A stretch of DNA of 64,000 nt from Roseovarius nitratireducens (GTDB taxonomy: Bacteria; Pseudomonadota; Alphaproteobacteria; Rhodobacterales; Rhodobacteraceae): NCBI RefSeq assembly GCF_002925845.1, contig NZ_PDNI01000071.1:62001-126000 (forward strand). The letters are read 5' to 3'. A program made the translations under genes and the position numbers. This document shows, piece by piece, positions 26,882 through 39,478 of the stretch. The first letter of the stretch is position 1. Each line of letters starts with the position of its first letter. The notes beneath the pieces were generated by a model. That model was not told the origin of the DNA. It worked only from the letters and a program-made list of their open reading frames with translations, and did not search any database.

Positions 26882-28438
26882 TCAGATGAACTTCTTGATT
26901 TCGCCTGAGCGCAGCCGCGACATGTAGCTGTCGAGCTCGCGCTTGACGATCGGCATCAGGAAGTAGAGGCCGATGATGTTGACCACCGCCATCGCAAAGA
27001 TCGCCGCGTCGGAGAAGTCGATCACCGGGCCAAGCTGTGCCGCTGCCCCGATCACCACGAAGACGCAGAAGATCACCTTGAACACCAGTTCCTTGGTGTC
27101 GCCCTCGCCGAACAGGTAGGTCCAGGCCTTGAGGCCGTAATAGGACCAGGTGATCATCGTCGAGAAGGCAAAGAGCACCACCGCCAGTGCCAGCACGTAG
27201 GGGAACCAGCCGATGGCGCTGCCAAAGGCCGCCGAGGTCAGGCCGACGCCCGAGGTGCCACCCACGGTCTTAACGCCGTTGCCCGCCTCGTTGAGCAGGT
27301 AGAGGCCGGTCTGCGGGTCGGTGACAAGCTGCTGGGTGATGATGATGACCAGCGCCGTCATGGTACAGATCACGACGGTGTCGATGAACGGCTCGAGGAG
27401 TGAGACCAGCCCTTCGGTGATCGGCTCCTTGGTCTTGACAGCCGAGTGGGCGATGGCCGCCGAGCCGACGCCCGCCTCGTTCGAGAACGCCGCCCGCTTG
27501 AAGCCCTGGATCAGTGCACCGACCATGCCGCCCGCGACACCGAGCCCGGTGAAGGCGCCGGCGAATATCTGGCCGAAGGCCCAGCCGATCAGGTGATAGT
27601 TCATCGCGATGATGACGAGCGCGGTGCCGACATAGAGGATGCCCATGAACGGCACCACCTTTTCGGTCACGCGGGCGATGGATTTGATCCCGCCGACGAT
27701 TACCGCGAATACGAGCCCGGCAAAGACCAGCCCGGTGATCCAGCCGGGATACTGCCCGACCACGCCGGTGATCTGCTGGTGCGCCTGGTTGGCCTGGAAC
27801 ATGTTGCCGCCGCCCAGCGCGCCGAGGATGCAGAAGATCGAGAACAGCACCGCGAGGATCTTGCCCCCCGGCAGGCCGCGTTCTGCAAACCCCTTGGAGA
27901 GGTAGTACATCGGGCCGCCCGAGACGCGCCCGTCGGGATATTCGTTGCGGTATTTCACCCCGAGCGTACATTCGGTGAATTTCGACGCCATGCCCATCAG
28001 GCCCGCGAGGATCATCCAGAAGGTGGCCCCCGGTCCGCCGATGCTGACCGCCACCGCAACACCGGCGATGTTGCCGAGGCCCACGGTCCCCGAGAGCGCC
28101 GTGGCGAGCGCCTGGAAGTGGCTCACCTCACCCGCGTCGTCGGGATCGGAATAGTCGCCCTTTACCAACGAGATAGCATGGCCGACGGCGCGGAATTGAA
28201 CAAAGCCGAAATAGAGCGTGAAAACGGTGGCCCCCACCACCAGCCACATCACGATCCACGGAAACGAGGTGCCGGGGAAATTCGAGAAGATGAGGCCGAC
28301 GAACCAGCCGGTCGAGTCGGCAAAAATCTGGTTCACCTTGTCGTCGAGCGATATCGCCTGTTGCTGTGCAAAGGCCGGTGCGCCCACGAGCGCCAGCCCC
28401 GCCGCGGCCAGCGCCGCGGAGAATATGTTCTTGTTCAT
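26882..28438 (-). CDS. Alanine/glycine:cation symporter (AGCS family)
   Basis: A 518-residue sodium-coupled amino-acid importer. The N-terminal 24 residues look like a signal peptide or first helix ([25 protein letters not shown]), followed by about ten membrane helices. AGCS hallmarks are [63 protein letters not shown] and the final [23 protein letters not shown] precedes ATG 28438. A universal stress protein gene lies 26 bases upstream on the same strand, so the two may be cotranscribed. Confidence 0.93.
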   Translation of the reverse strand: MNKNIFSAALAAAGLALVGAPAFAQQQAISLDDKVNQIFADSTGWFVGLIFSNFPGTSFPWIVMWLVVGATVFTLYFGFVQFRAVGHAISLVKGDYSDPDDAGEVSHFQALATALSGTVGLGNIAGVAVAVSIGGPGATFWMILAGLMGMASKFTECTLGVKYRNEYPDGRVSGGPMYYLSKGFAERGLPGGKILAVLFSIFCILGALGGGNMFQANQAHQQITGVVGQYPGWITGLVFAGLVFAVIVGGIKSIARVTEKVVPFMGILYVGTALVIIAMNYHLIGWAFGQIFAGAFTGLGVAGGMVGALIQGFKRAAFSNEAGVGSAAIAHSAVKTKEPITEGLVSLLEPFIDTVVICTMTALVIIITQQLVTDPQTGLYLLNEAGNGVKTVGGTSGVGLTSAAFGSAIGWFPYVLALAVVLFAFSTMITWSYYGLKAWTYLFGEGDTKELVFKVIFCVFVVIGAAAQLGPVIDFSDAAIFAMAVVNIIGLYFLMPIVKRELDSYMSRLRSGEIKKFI

Positions 28439-28464
28439 AATTTTGATCCCTGTTGTTGATCCGA

Positions 28465-28899
28465 TCACGGCACGATGGTGCAGGGCACCGGTGCGGTCTG
28501 CACCAGCGTTCCCGCGACCGAGCCGAAGATGCGTGCCTCGAGCGCCGAGGAACCCTCGCGCCCAACGATGATCTGCACCGCCCCCGTCTCGGTGGCGATC
28601 TTGCCGAGCATCTCGGCGATGTTGCCGTAGCGGATCACCGTTTCCACCGAAACACTGCTGTCGGTCAATTCCGCGACGACCGGCCCGAGCACCGCCTCTT
28701 CGGCGCGCTCCATTTCCTCGCGGCGGCGCATGTGCCGCTCCTCGAGCTCGGAAGGTGTGAGAAACGAATATGGCGACCATTCGAGCACATGCGCCAGGAC
28801 GATCGCACCGCCCTGCGCCTTTGCCCGCGCGACCGCGAACTCCAATGCGCGTCGCGCCGCGACACTGCCGTCGTAGCCGACGACGAATTTATCGGACAT
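28465..28899 (-). CDS. Universal stress protein (UspA family)
   Basis: A 144-residue UspA-fold protein. It begins [21 protein letters not shown], and the C-terminal ATP-binding motif G-x2-G-x9-G-S is intact in [15 protein letters not shown], so it is of the nucleotide-binding type. GAGGGAA precedes the start by eight bases. It sits just upstream of the alanine symporter gene. The 199-base gap to gshA (28900-29098) holds no visible gene and presumably its promoter. Confidence 0.9.
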   Translation of the reverse strand: MSDKFVVGYDGSVAARRALEFAVARAKAQGGAIVLAHVLEWSPYSFLTPSELEERHMRRREEMERAEEAVLGPVVAELTDSSVSVETVIRYGNIAEMLGKIATETGAVQIIVGREGSSALEARIFGSVAGTLVQTAPVPCTIVP

Positions 28900-29098
28900 C
28901 TGTAGATTCCCTCGTAGTTGCGTCATCCGGACTCGTATGCGACCCGGTAGTTGAAATTAGCAGAACCCCGCGTCACGATTGTCCCGAAATCGACCGGTTA
29001 TCAGTCCGAACGCGCTTGAATCCGGCCTGCTCGCGCGCCAGATGAAAGGAAATTCGATTTTTTGGGACTGATGCCTGCGGCGTGCTGTCGCGCGACGT

Positions 29099-30469
29099 TC
29101 AGTAGCTGTAATCGGCGTAGATGCGGCTCAGATCGCCTTGCCAGTCACCATGGTAGCGCTCGAGCAACTCGTCGGCGGGGGTCTTGCCAGTCTCCACGCT
29201 CTCGCGCAGCGTGCCGAGGAAATGCGTCTCGTCGGGGATCATCCCACCGCCGCCGGCGCGCCCGCGCGCGCTCAGCCCCGCCTCGGCGATGTCGAGCACT
29301 TCGCGCGCGAGATCGTGCATCGCGATGTCGCCGGCCCGCGCCTGAAGCCCATCGACGCTCGCGGCCACGCGCAACGCCTCACGGGTCTCTGCGGTCCAGG
29401 ATTTGCACAGGTCCCAGGCTGCGTCGAGCGCACCCTGGTCATACATCAGACCCACCCAGAAGGCCGGGAGCGCGCAGAGCCTGCGCCACGGGCCGCCATC
29501 GGCGCCGCGCATCTCCATGAATTTCTTGATCCGCGCCTCGGGGAAAATTGTGGTGAGGTGATCGGCCCAATCGGACAGCGTGGGTTTCTCGCCGGGCAGG
29601 GCGGGCAGTTCCCCGCGCAGGAAATCGCGGAAGGATTGGCCCAACGCGTCGTGATAGACGCCGTCGCGATAGACAAAATACATCGGCACATCGAGCGCGT
29701 AGTCGGCATAGGCCTCAAACCCGAACCCCTCGTCGAAGACAAATGGCAGCATGCCCGTCCGGTCCGGGTCGAGATCGCGCCAGACGCGGGCCCGCCACGA
29801 CTTGTGGCCGTTGGGCTTGCCCTCGAAAAACGGCGAATTGGCAAAGAGCGCGGTGGCGACCGGTTGCAGGGCGAGGGCCACGCGGAACTTTTGCACCATG
29901 TCCGCCTCGGAGCCGAAGTCGAGGTTCACCTGGACGGTGCAGGTGCGATACATCATGGTTTTACCCATCGTGCCGACGCGGTCCATGTAATCGGTCATCA
30001 GCCGGTAGCGCCCCTTGGGCATGACCGGCATCTCCTCGTGCCGCCAGATCGGCGCGGCCCCCAGCCCGATAAAGCCAACGCCCACCTTGTCGGCGATGTC
30101 TTTTACATCCGCCAAGTGCTCGTTCACCTCGTCGCAGGTCTGGTGGATGTTTTCGAGCGGCGCGCCGGACAGTTCCAGTTGTCCGCCCGGTTCCAGGCTC
30201 ACGTTGGCGCCATCCTTTTCCAGCCCGATGAGCTTGCCGGCCTCCTCGACCGGGGTCCAGCCGTGCCCGTCGCGCAGCCCTTCCAGCACGGCGAGGATCG
30301 AGCGGCGGCCCTCGTAGGGCAGGGGGCGCAGGGTGTCGCGGCAATAGCCAAACTTCTCGTGCTCGGTGCCGATACGCCAATCGTCGTGTGGCTTGCAGCC
30401 GCTTTCGAGATATTCTGCCAGTTGCGCGTGGTGCTCGATCGGCCCGCCGCCGGATTGGGGAATGGACAT
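29099..30469 (-). CDS. gshA: Glutamate-cysteine ligase, plant/alphaproteobacterial type
   Basis: A 456-residue ligase that makes gamma-glutamylcysteine, the first step of glutathione synthesis. Its length and motifs (IGTEHEKFGY, GGQLELSGAPLENIHQTC, MMYRTCTVQVNLDFGSEADM, LFANSPFFEGKPNG) place it in the plant-like class found in alphaproteobacteria. AGGAGG lies eight bases before ATG 30469; the open frame further upstream is not protein-like. It is downstream of rsmE and an unknown membrane gene in one apparent operon. Glutathione made here would feed the several GST-fold enzymes in the window. Confidence 0.95.
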   Translation of the reverse strand: MSIPQSGGGPIEHHAQLAEYLESGCKPHDDWRIGTEHEKFGYCRDTLRPLPYEGRRSILAVLEGLRDGHGWTPVEEAGKLIGLEKDGANVSLEPGGQLELSGAPLENIHQTCDEVNEHLADVKDIADKVGVGFIGLGAAPIWRHEEMPVMPKGRYRLMTDYMDRVGTMGKTMMYRTCTVQVNLDFGSEADMVQKFRVALALQPVATALFANSPFFEGKPNGHKSWRARVWRDLDPDRTGMLPFVFDEGFGFEAYADYALDVPMYFVYRDGVYHDALGQSFRDFLRGELPALPGEKPTLSDWADHLTTIFPEARIKKFMEMRGADGGPWRRLCALPAFWVGLMYDQGALDAAWDLCKSWTAETREALRVAASVDGLQARAGDIAMHDLAREVLDIAEAGLSARGRAGGGGMIPDETHFLGTLRESVETGKTPADELLERYHGDWQGDLSRIYADYSY

Positions 30470-30534
30470 GCGCGGGCCTCCTGCGCGGTGTGCTTCGGTT
30501 AGGGGGTCAGAGTTGGCGGCATTCGGCGCGGGTG

Positions 30535-31059
30535 TCAATGCAGCCTTGGTCGCTTAGCCCCCCAGTCTGCTCGTTCCCACAGAAGGTGCTGGCCGGGCGC
30601 GGGACGGCGCATCGCCGCCACGACCTGTCCGCTACGCAGCCCCGGCAGTGTGGCAAAAGCATCGAATAGTGCATCCGCCCCCTCGGCATCAAGCGGGATC
30701 GCGAGATCGGGCTGGCCGGGTTGCGACAGCAACCAGCGGCGCCTCCCGTTTGCATCCAGCACGAGCGCGGTCATTTCCGACAGCGCGACCGCGCCGCCGG
30801 TCTGCGGCCCGAGATAGGCGATGAGCCCCTCGTCGATCACCACCACGCCGGGCCCGCCCGCCCCGGTGCGAAAGCGCGCGCGCTGCACCCCGGCCAGCCC
30901 CAGCGCCACCGCCACCGCGATAAGCACCCAGCCCAGCGCCTGCACGATCCCGGTGCCGCCCAGCACCCACCAAAGCCCCAGAACGCCGGCCCCCGTCCCC
31001 GCCAGCACCTCGCGCCAGCGCCAGAGCGCGGCGCGCGCCTGCGGGCGGATGAGGCTCAT
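30535..31059 (-). CDS. Unknown membrane-anchored protein (174 aa)
   Basis: A 174-residue protein with two closely spaced membrane helices (residues about 20-65: VLAGTGAGVLGLWWVLGG and LGWVLIAVAVALGLAG) and a soluble C-terminal domain with VVVIDEGLIAYLGPQTGG and MTALVLDANGRRRWLL, which resembles a small beta-rich PH-like fold. The function is unknown. Its ATG overlaps the rsmE stop (ATGA), so it is coupled to rsmE and precedes gshA by 65 bases. Confidence 0.75.
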   Translation of the reverse strand: MSLIRPQARAALWRWREVLAGTGAGVLGLWWVLGGTGIVQALGWVLIAVAVALGLAGVQRARFRTGAGGPGVVVIDEGLIAYLGPQTGGAVALSEMTALVLDANGRRRWLLSQPGQPDLAIPLDAEGADALFDAFATLPGLRSGQVVAAMRRPAPGQHLLWERADWGAKRPRLH

Positions 31060-31784
31060 GTCCAATCCCCGCAGGTCGTCTGCCATAGCGTGAGCGCCGC
31101 GACGGCGGCGGTATCCGCGCGCAGGATGCGCGGCCCCAGGGCCACCGGATGGGCAAAGGGCAGGGCTGAGAGGCGGGCGCGCTCGGCGTCGGAAAAGCCG
31201 CCTTCGGGGCCGATCAGCACGGCCCATGGCTGCCCTCGCCCGTCAGGGGGCAGGGCGCAGGCACCGCCCGCAAGCGCCTCGTCGCAGAACATCAGGCGGC
31301 GGTTCGCGGGCCAATCCGCGAGCAGTGAATCGAGCCTGTGCAGGCCAGTCACCTCGGGAACATAGGTGCCGCCGCATTGCTCGGCGGCCTCGACGGCGTG
31401 GGCTTGTAGCCGGTCCTGCCGGACACGCTCGGAATTGGTGAAATCGGTCTGCACCGGCAGGATGCGCGCGGCCCCCATCTCGGCGGCCTTTTCCACGATG
31501 AAATCGGTTCGTGCCTTCTTGATCGGCGCGAACAGCAGCCACAGGTCCGGCGGGTCGCGCTGCGGCGCGGTCTGCGTCTCGCAGGCGAGCGTGCCGCCGC
31601 GCTTGCCGGCCTCGGTGACGGTGGCCCGCCATTCGCCATCGCGCCCGTTGAACACGGCAACACCGTCGCCCGGGCCGAGCCGCATCACCGAAAAGAGGTA
31701 ATGCGCCTGCGCGCGATCGAGAGACAGGGTTTGCCCTTCCCCCAGCGGGTGCTCTACATACAGCCTGATCCGCGATCCACTCAT
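31056..31784 (-). CDS. rsmE: 16S rRNA m3U1498 methyltransferase (RsmE)
   Basis: A 242-residue SPOUT methyltransferase that N3-methylates U1498 in the decoding centre of 16S rRNA. The N-terminal PUA-like domain (IRLYVEHPLGEGQTLSL, HYLFSVMRLGPGD) is followed by the knotted domain with VLIGPEGGFSDAE and ALGPRILRADTAAVAAL, both diagnostic. The start at 31784 lies only 11 bases from the divergent ubiA start, and no clear ribosome site is seen on this strand. It is coupled to an unknown membrane gene and then gshA. Confidence 0.93.
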   Translation of the reverse strand: MSGSRIRLYVEHPLGEGQTLSLDRAQAHYLFSVMRLGPGDGVAVFNGRDGEWRATVTEAGKRGGTLACETQTAPQRDPPDLWLLFAPIKKARTDFIVEKAAEMGAARILPVQTDFTNSERVRQDRLQAHAVEAAEQCGGTYVPEVTGLHRLDSLLADWPANRRLMFCDEALAGGACALPPDGRGQPWAVLIGPEGGFSDAERARLSALPFAHPVALGPRILRADTAAVAALTLWQTTCGDWT

Positions 31785-31795
31785 GGGGTTAGCAT

Positions 31796-32761
31796 ATGAG
31801 CGCAGCAAACCGGACACCAGAGGCCGAAGGCACCGTGGCCGATGCCTATCGGGGCAATTGGGTGGATCGCTACGCCCCTGCCGCCGCGCGCCCCTACCTG
31901 CGGCTCAGCCGCGCAGATCGACCGATCGGTACCTGGCTGTTGCTGCTGCCGTGCTGGTGGGGGCTGGTGCTGGCGATGCTGGCCGACGGGCGCACGGGCT
32001 GGTTTGACGCGTGGATTTTCGCGGGCTGCGCCATTGGAGCGTTTCTGATGCGCGGGGCGGGCTGCACCTGGAACGACATCACCGACCGAGACATCGACGG
32101 GTCGGTAGCGCGCACTGCCTCGCGGCCCATCCCCTCGGGGCAGGTGGGGGTGCGCGGCGCGCTGGCGTGGATGTGCGCGCAGTCCCTCGTGGCGTTCGCC
32201 ATCCTGCTCACGTTCAACGCGGCGGCCATCGCGCTCGGGGTTCTCGCCCTCCTGCCGGTGGCGGTCTATCCCTTTGCCAAGCGGTTCACCTGGTGGCCGC
32301 AAATCTTCCTCGGGCTCGCCTTCAACTGGGGTGCGCTTCTTGCGTGGACGGCGCATTCCGGGCGGCTCGAGGCACCAGCGGTGGTGCTCTACCTCGCGGG
32401 GATCGCGTGGACGCTCTTCTACGACACGATCTATGCCCATCAGGACGCCGAGGATGACGCGCTGATAGGGGTGAAATCCACTGCGCGGCTATTTGGCGAC
32501 GACTCGCCGCGCTGGCTGCGGCGGTTTCTCGTGGCCTGCGTGCTCCTGATGATGGTGGCGGTGATTCTTGCCGCGCCTGCGGGGCGGCCCGTGGCGCTGG
32601 TCGTGGCCTTGTGCGGGGTCTGGGCGATGGGCTGGCACCTCTTCGGGCAGTTGCGGCGGCTGCGGCTCGATGACAACGCGCGGCTGTTGGCGCTTTTCCG
32701 CTCGAATCGCAACGCGGGGCTGCTGCCTTTGCCGTTTTTCGCCGTCGCGCTGCTGGCGTGA
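31796..32761 (+). CDS. ubiA: 4-hydroxybenzoate polyprenyltransferase (UbiA)
   Basis: A 321-residue membrane prenyltransferase that attaches the polyprenyl tail to 4-hydroxybenzoate in ubiquinone synthesis. Both Asp-rich motifs are present: CTWNDITDRDIDGSVART and YAHQDAEDDALIGVKSTA. About eight or nine hydrophobic helices follow a hydrophilic N-terminal 45 residues. The ATG is 31796, 11 bases from the divergent rsmE start, so its promoter must lie inside rsmE or the transcript is close to leaderless. Confidence 0.95.
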   Translation: MSAANRTPEAEGTVADAYRGNWVDRYAPAAARPYLRLSRADRPIGTWLLLLPCWWGLVLAMLADGRTGWFDAWIFAGCAIGAFLMRGAGCTWNDITDRDIDGSVARTASRPIPSGQVGVRGALAWMCAQSLVAFAILLTFNAAAIALGVLALLPVAVYPFAKRFTWWPQIFLGLAFNWGALLAWTAHSGRLEAPAVVLYLAGIAWTLFYDTIYAHQDAEDDALIGVKSTARLFGDDSPRWLRRFLVACVLLMMVAVILAAPAGRPVALVVALCGVWAMGWHLFGQLRRLRLDDNARLLALFRSNRNAGLLPLPFFAVALLA

Positions 32762-32818
32762 TTGCGCTCCGGGCTTGCGGTGCCTAGAACACAGGCGAGT
32801 GCAACGACACGAGGTCGC

Positions 32819-34744
32819 ATGTCCTGGCGCCTGTCCACCATCTTTTCCATCGGCGGGGCCTTTGCGGGGGCCGCCGCGCTGTCCATGCTGGCCGCCGGCT
32901 TTGCGGTGAGCGCCATCGAGGACGGCTCGCGCCGCGCAGTGCGCGATGCGCTCGACACGCAAGGCATGGTCTGGGCCGAGGTGGGCACTGACGGGTTGCA
33001 GGTGTTCCTCGCCGGGACCGCGCCGGACGAAGCCGCGCGCTTTGCCGCGCTGTCTGTCGCAGGCCAGGTGGTCGATGCTACAAGGGTGATCGACCAGACC
33101 GTGGTGGAAGAGGCCGAGCCGCTCGCGCCGCCGCAATTCGCCATCGAGATACTGCGCAACGAGCGGGGCATTTCGCTCATCGGGCTGGTGCCCGCCGGGC
33201 TTGACCGACAAGAACTTCTCGAGGATATCGCGCAGGCGACGGACGGGGCGCCGGTCGCCGACCTGCTCGATGCTGCCGATTACCCGGCGCCCGAGAGCTG
33301 GCAGCCCGCGTTGCGCCACGCGTTGCACGCGCTCGGCAGCCTGCCGCGCAGCAAGATATCGGTGAGCGCCGACCGCGTTTCAGTCACGGCCATGGTCGAC
33401 AGCGCCGAGGAAAAGCGACGCATTGAGACCGATCTGGCGCGGCGCAGCCCCGAGGATGTGCGCCTCGCTCTGGATATTTCCGCGCCGCGCCCGGTGATCA
33501 CGCCGTTCACGCTGCGTTTTGTCATCGACGAACGTGGTGCGCGCTTTGACGCCTGTTCAGCCGATACCGAGGAGGCGCGAGAGCACATCCTGCGCGCCGC
33601 CGCGCGTGCGGGGCAGGAGGGGCGCGCGGAATGCGTTGTCGGCATGGGCGTGCCGTCGCCGCACTGGGCGCGCGCCGTCGAACAGGCGATCGACGCGCTG
33701 GCGCGTCTCGGCGCGGGCAGCGTCACGCTCACCGATGCAGATATCTCCCTGCTGGCAAAGCCGGGCACCGATCAGGCACTGTTCGACGACGTGGTTGGCA
33801 CGCTCGAAGGGGCGTTGCCGGAGGTTTTCGCACTCGATGCCACGCTGCCGCCCCCACCTGACGAGAAGAGCGCGCCGGTGGTGCAGGAGTTCATCGCGAC
33901 GCTGTCGCCCGAGGGGCAGGTGCTGTTGCGTGGGCGCATCGGCAGCGCGCGGATGCGCGACACCGCGACGAGCCTGGCTCAGGCGCGTTTTGCCGCGGAT
34001 GCGGTGCATGTGACCGCGCGTGTGGCCGAGGGGCTTCCGGAGGACTGGCCGATGCGCGTGCTACTCGCCATCGAGGCACTCTCGCATCTCAACAGCGGTG
34101 CGGTGACGGTGACGCCTGATTCCGCCGTGGTGCGCGGCAAGTCGGGGCGCAAGGAAGCAGGCACCGCCATAGCGCAGCTCCTGGTCGACAGGCTGGGCAG
34201 CAGCGAGCCGTTCGATCTTGACGTGACTTATGTCGAGCAGCTCGACGCCGTGGCCGCGCTGCCCACGCCCGAGGAGTGCGAGGCGCGCATCGCTGCGGTG
34301 CAGGACGACCGCAAGATAGGGTTCGAGCCGGGATCGGCGCGGATCGACGGAACGGGGGCCATGATTCTCGACGAGATCGCCGAGATCCTCAAGGAATGCG
34401 GCGAGATCCGCATGGAGGTGGCGGGCCATACCGACAGCCAAGGTCGCGAGGAGATGAACGCCCGGCTGAGCCTTGAGCGGGCGCGCGCGGTGCTCGACGA
34501 GTTGCGCCTCCGCAGGGTGCTTACCTCCGGGCTCGAGGCGAAGGGTTATGGCGAGAGCCGGCCAATCGCCGACAACGACACCGAGGAGGGCCGCGAAACC
34601 AACCGGCGCATCGAATTTCGCCTGATCCGGCCCGATCCCGCCCCCGAGGAGCAAACGGGCCTTGAAAGCGCCGAGGATACGGGGGACAAGGAGGAACGGA
34701 AAGAAGAGGCCGGTCAGGATAGCACCGCCGATGAACAGAACTGA
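32819..34744 (+). CDS. BON-repeat and OmpA-domain envelope protein
   Basis: A 641-residue protein with an N-terminal membrane anchor or signal (residues 8-30, FSIGGAFAGAAALSML), several repeats with the look of BON domains (for example AEVGTDGLQVFLAGTAPDEA and ATLSPEGQVLLRGRIGS), and a C-terminal OmpA-like peptidoglycan-binding domain (residues about 500-610: FEPGSARIDGTG, VAGHTDSQGREEMN, LSLERA and TNRRIEFRL). A hydrophilic Glu-rich tail ends it. Multi-BON plus OmpA resembles mycobacterial ArfA in plan. GAGG precedes ATG 32819. It overlaps the next gene by 14 bases, so the two products are probably partners. Confidence 0.82.
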   Translation: MSWRLSTIFSIGGAFAGAAALSMLAAGFAVSAIEDGSRRAVRDALDTQGMVWAEVGTDGLQVFLAGTAPDEAARFAALSVAGQVVDATRVIDQTVVEEAEPLAPPQFAIEILRNERGISLIGLVPAGLDRQELLEDIAQATDGAPVADLLDAADYPAPESWQPALRHALHALGSLPRSKISVSADRVSVTAMVDSAEEKRRIETDLARRSPEDVRLALDISAPRPVITPFTLRFVIDERGARFDACSADTEEAREHILRAAARAGQEGRAECVVGMGVPSPHWARAVEQAIDALARLGAGSVTLTDADISLLAKPGTDQALFDDVVGTLEGALPEVFALDATLPPPPDEKSAPVVQEFIATLSPEGQVLLRGRIGSARMRDTATSLAQARFAADAVHVTARVAEGLPEDWPMRVLLAIEALSHLNSGAVTVTPDSAVVRGKSGRKEAGTAIAQLLVDRLGSSEPFDLDVTYVEQLDAVAALPTPEECEARIAAVQDDRKIGFEPGSARIDGTGAMILDEIAEILKECGEIRMEVAGHTDSQGREEMNARLSLERARAVLDELRLRRVLTSGLEAKGYGESRPIADNDTEEGRETNRRIEFRLIRPDPAPEEQTGLESAEDTGDKEERKEEAGQDSTADEQN

Positions 34745-35066
34745 ATTCATCATCGCGACCGCGATCGTGCTCTTCGTGGCATTCTGCGTGGGCTGGTTCG
34801 CCAACTGGCTGATACACCGTTTCGTGCGGGTGCAGCCCTCTGAGGTGGGCGAACTTGAGCGTCTCGCGCAGGAATTGCACGAGGCCGAGGAGACGCGCGA
34901 CCAGGCGATCACCTACCTGCAACAGCGCGAAGCGGAACTGACCAATCAGCTCAGCCAGGCCGAGGCCGAACTCTCGGCGACGATGGAGGGGCTGCGCGAG
35001 GCCCGCTACGAGGCCGAGCAGTTGCGCGTCCATCTGGCAAAGATCACCGGTCAGGCCGCCGAGTAA
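34731..35066 (+). CDS. Single-helix coiled-coil membrane protein (111 aa)
   Basis: A 111-residue protein with one N-terminal membrane helix (residues 6-27, FIIATAIVLFVAFCVGWFAN) and a long coiled coil from about 45 to 100 (ELERLAQELHEAEETRDQAI). The function is unknown. Its start codon lies within the end of the BON/OmpA gene, implying coupled synthesis, so it may brace or organise that envelope protein. A terminator follows within a dozen bases. Confidence 0.8.
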   Translation: MNRTEFIIATAIVLFVAFCVGWFANWLIHRFVRVQPSEVGELERLAQELHEAEETRDQAITYLQQREAELTNQLSQAEAELSATMEGLREARYEAEQLRVHLAKITGQAAE

Positions 35067-35077
35067 GGCCGGAAAAG

Positions 35078-35106
35078 AAAAAGGGCCGCACGCGGCAGCC
35101 CTTTTT
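35078..35106. terminator. Bidirectional intrinsic terminator
   Basis: AAAAAGGGC and GCCCTTTTT pair across an inner CCG-CACG-CGG stem, giving a strong hairpin with A and T tracts on both sides. It lies between the convergent coiled-coil gene and atpC and would end both transcripts. Confidence 0.88.
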
Positions 35107-35126
35107 CGCTGTGATCATGTTTGATC

Positions 35127-35552
35127 TCAGTTGGGGGACATGCCGATGTGATCGCCTACGGCCACCATGTCGTGCAGAAGCTTGGTGGCATCATCGATGA
35201 GACCATGCTCGTCGGCGTTCTGTTCCTTCACGCGATTGAGGCGCTCGGTCGCCTCGTCCACCATCGCCTGAAAGTCTTCCTTCGTTACGTCCGCGCGCGG
35301 CAGGGCACGCTCGGCCAGGACCGAGATGCTCTGGCCGTTGATTTCTGCGAAGCCGCCGGTGACGACGTATTCCTTGTCGCCATCGACCCCCGAGACACGG
35401 ATGATGCCGGGGCGCAGCGTGGTGATGAGCGGTGCGTGATCGGGCAGGGCCGTCATGTCGCCCTCGGCACCCGGAATCAGCACTTCGCGCGCCTCCACCG
35501 AGGCGAGAAGACGCTCGGGGCTCACGAGATCGAATTGCACTGTCTCAGCCAT
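35127..35552 (-). CDS. atpC: F1 ATP synthase epsilon subunit
   Basis: A 141-residue epsilon subunit of the F1 central stalk. The N-terminal beta sandwich has [27 protein letters not shown] and [14 protein letters not shown], the family hallmarks, and the C-terminal helices are short. AGAGGAGG precedes the start. It is the last gene of atpHAGDC, 51 bases after atpD, with a terminator just downstream. Confidence 0.96.
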   Translation of the reverse strand: MAETVQFDLVSPERLLASVEAREVLIPGAEGDMTALPDHAPLITTLRPGIIRVSGVDGDKEYVVTGGFAEINGQSISVLAERALPRADVTKEDFQAMVDEATERLNRVKEQNADEHGLIDDATKLLHDMVAVGDHIGMSPN

Positions 35553-35603
35553 ATCGGCCTCCTCTTGTGGGTGGCGGCGGGCCGGTGGCCCGCCGCGCGG
35601 CGC

Positions 35604-37924
<2,321 letters not shown>

Positions 37925-37939
37925 TGCCTTATCTCCCCC

Positions 37940-39478
37940 TTACGCGAAGTCGGCGGCGTATTCGTCCAGCGCAGCCTTGATCTTGTCCTCGGCCTCACCC
38001 TTGATCTTGGGATCCTCCTTGGTGATGTAGTCCAGGAGGTCCTGATGCTTGCCGCGCAGGTGCTTGAGCAGCCCCTGCTCGAACCGGCCCACATCGCCCA
38101 CGGGCATCTTGTCGAGATAGCCTTTGGTGCCGGCGTAGATGACGCACACGATCTCGGCGTTGGAGAGCGGTGAATACTGCGCCTGCTTCATCAGTTCGGT
38201 CAGGCGCGCACCGCGGTTGAGCAACTGTTGCGTGGCGGCGTCGAGGTCCGATCCGAACTGCGCGAAGGCCGCCATCTCGCGATACTGCGCAAGCTCGAGC
38301 TTGACCGGCCCCGCGACCGATTTCATCGCGTTGGTCTGTGCCGAGCCGCCAACGCGGCTGACCGAAAGGCCGGTGTTCACGGCCGGGCGGATACCCTGGT
38401 AAAACAGGTCCGTCTCGAGGAAAATCTGGCCGTCGGTGATCGAGATCACGTTGGTCGGGATAAAGGCCGAGATGTCGCCGGCCTGCGTCTCGATGATCGG
38501 CAGAGCGGTGAGCGAGCCCGAACCGTTTTCCTCGTTGAGCTTGGCCGAACGTTCCAGCAGGCGAGAGTGGAGGTAGAACACGTCGCCCGGATAGGCCTCG
38601 CGCCCCGGCGGGCGGCGCAGAAGCAGCGACATCTGGCGATAGGCCACCGCCTGTTTCGACAGGTCATCGTAGATGATGAGCGCGTGACGCCCGTTGTCGC
38701 GGAAATGCTCGGCCATCGCGGTGGCGGAGTAGGGCGCGAGGAACTGCATCGGTGCGGGGTCGGACGCGGTGGCGGCTACGACGATCGAATACTCGATCGC
38801 GCCGCTTTCCTCGAGCTTCTTCACGAGCTGCGCCACGGTCGAGCGCTTCTGGCCGACGGCGACATAGACGCAGTAGAGCTTCTTGCCCTCGTCGTCGCCC
38901 GCGGCCTCGTTGTAGGATTTCTGGTTCAGGATCGTGTCGAGCGCCACTGCGGTCTTGCCGGTCTGGCGGTCGCCGATGATGAGCTCGCGCTGGCCGCGAC
39001 CGATCGGGATCATCGCGTCCACCGACTTGAGGCCCGTGGCCATCGGCTCGTGCACGGATTTACGCGGGATGATGCCGGGGGCCTTCACATCGGCCAGACC
39101 GCGGTTTTTCGTCTTGATCGGGCCTTTGCCGTCGAGTGGGTTGCCCAGGCCGTCCACGACGCGGCCAAGCAGCTCGTCGCCAATCGGCACGTCCACGATG
39201 GACTTGGTGCGCTTGACGGTGTCGCCTTCCTTGATGTCACGGTCGGAGCCAAAGATCACAACACCAACATTGTCGCTCTCGAGGTTGAGCGCCATGCCCA
39301 TGATCGAGCCCGGAAACTCGACAAGCTCACCCGCTTGGACATTATCCAGACCGTAAACCCGCGCGATCCCGTCACCCACGGACAGCACCTGACCGATCTC
39401 GGCGACCTCGGCCTCCTCGCCGAAATTCTTGATCTGGTCCTTCAGGATCGCAGAAATCTCTGATGCTTGGATACCCAT
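37940..39478 (-). CDS. atpA: F1 ATP synthase alpha subunit
   Basis: A 512-residue alpha subunit, which binds regulatory nucleotide and alternates with beta in F1. It has [13 protein letters not shown] (P-loop), [10 protein letters not shown], the arginine-finger region [11 protein letters not shown]-like ([15 protein letters not shown]) and an N-terminal delta-binding helix ([14 protein letters not shown]). Its ATG follows the atpH TAA with no gap (TAAATG), and AAGAGG within the end of atpH serves as the ribosome site. Confidence 0.98.
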   Translation of the reverse strand: MGIQASEISAILKDQIKNFGEEAEVAEIGQVLSVGDGIARVYGLDNVQAGELVEFPGSIMGMALNLESDNVGVVIFGSDRDIKEGDTVKRTKSIVDVPIGDELLGRVVDGLGNPLDGKGPIKTKNRGLADVKAPGIIPRKSVHEPMATGLKSVDAMIPIGRGQRELIIGDRQTGKTAVALDTILNQKSYNEAAGDDEGKKLYCVYVAVGQKRSTVAQLVKKLEESGAIEYSIVVAATASDPAPMQFLAPYSATAMAEHFRDNGRHALIIYDDLSKQAVAYRQMSLLLRRPPGREAYPGDVFYLHSRLLERSAKLNEENGSGSLTALPIIETQAGDISAFIPTNVISITDGQIFLETDLFYQGIRPAVNTGLSVSRVGGSAQTNAMKSVAGPVKLELAQYREMAAFAQFGSDLDAATQQLLNRGARLTELMKQAQYSPLSNAEIVCVIYAGTKGYLDKMPVGDVGRFEQGLLKHLRGKHQDLLDYITKEDPKIKGEAEDKIKAALDEYAADFA

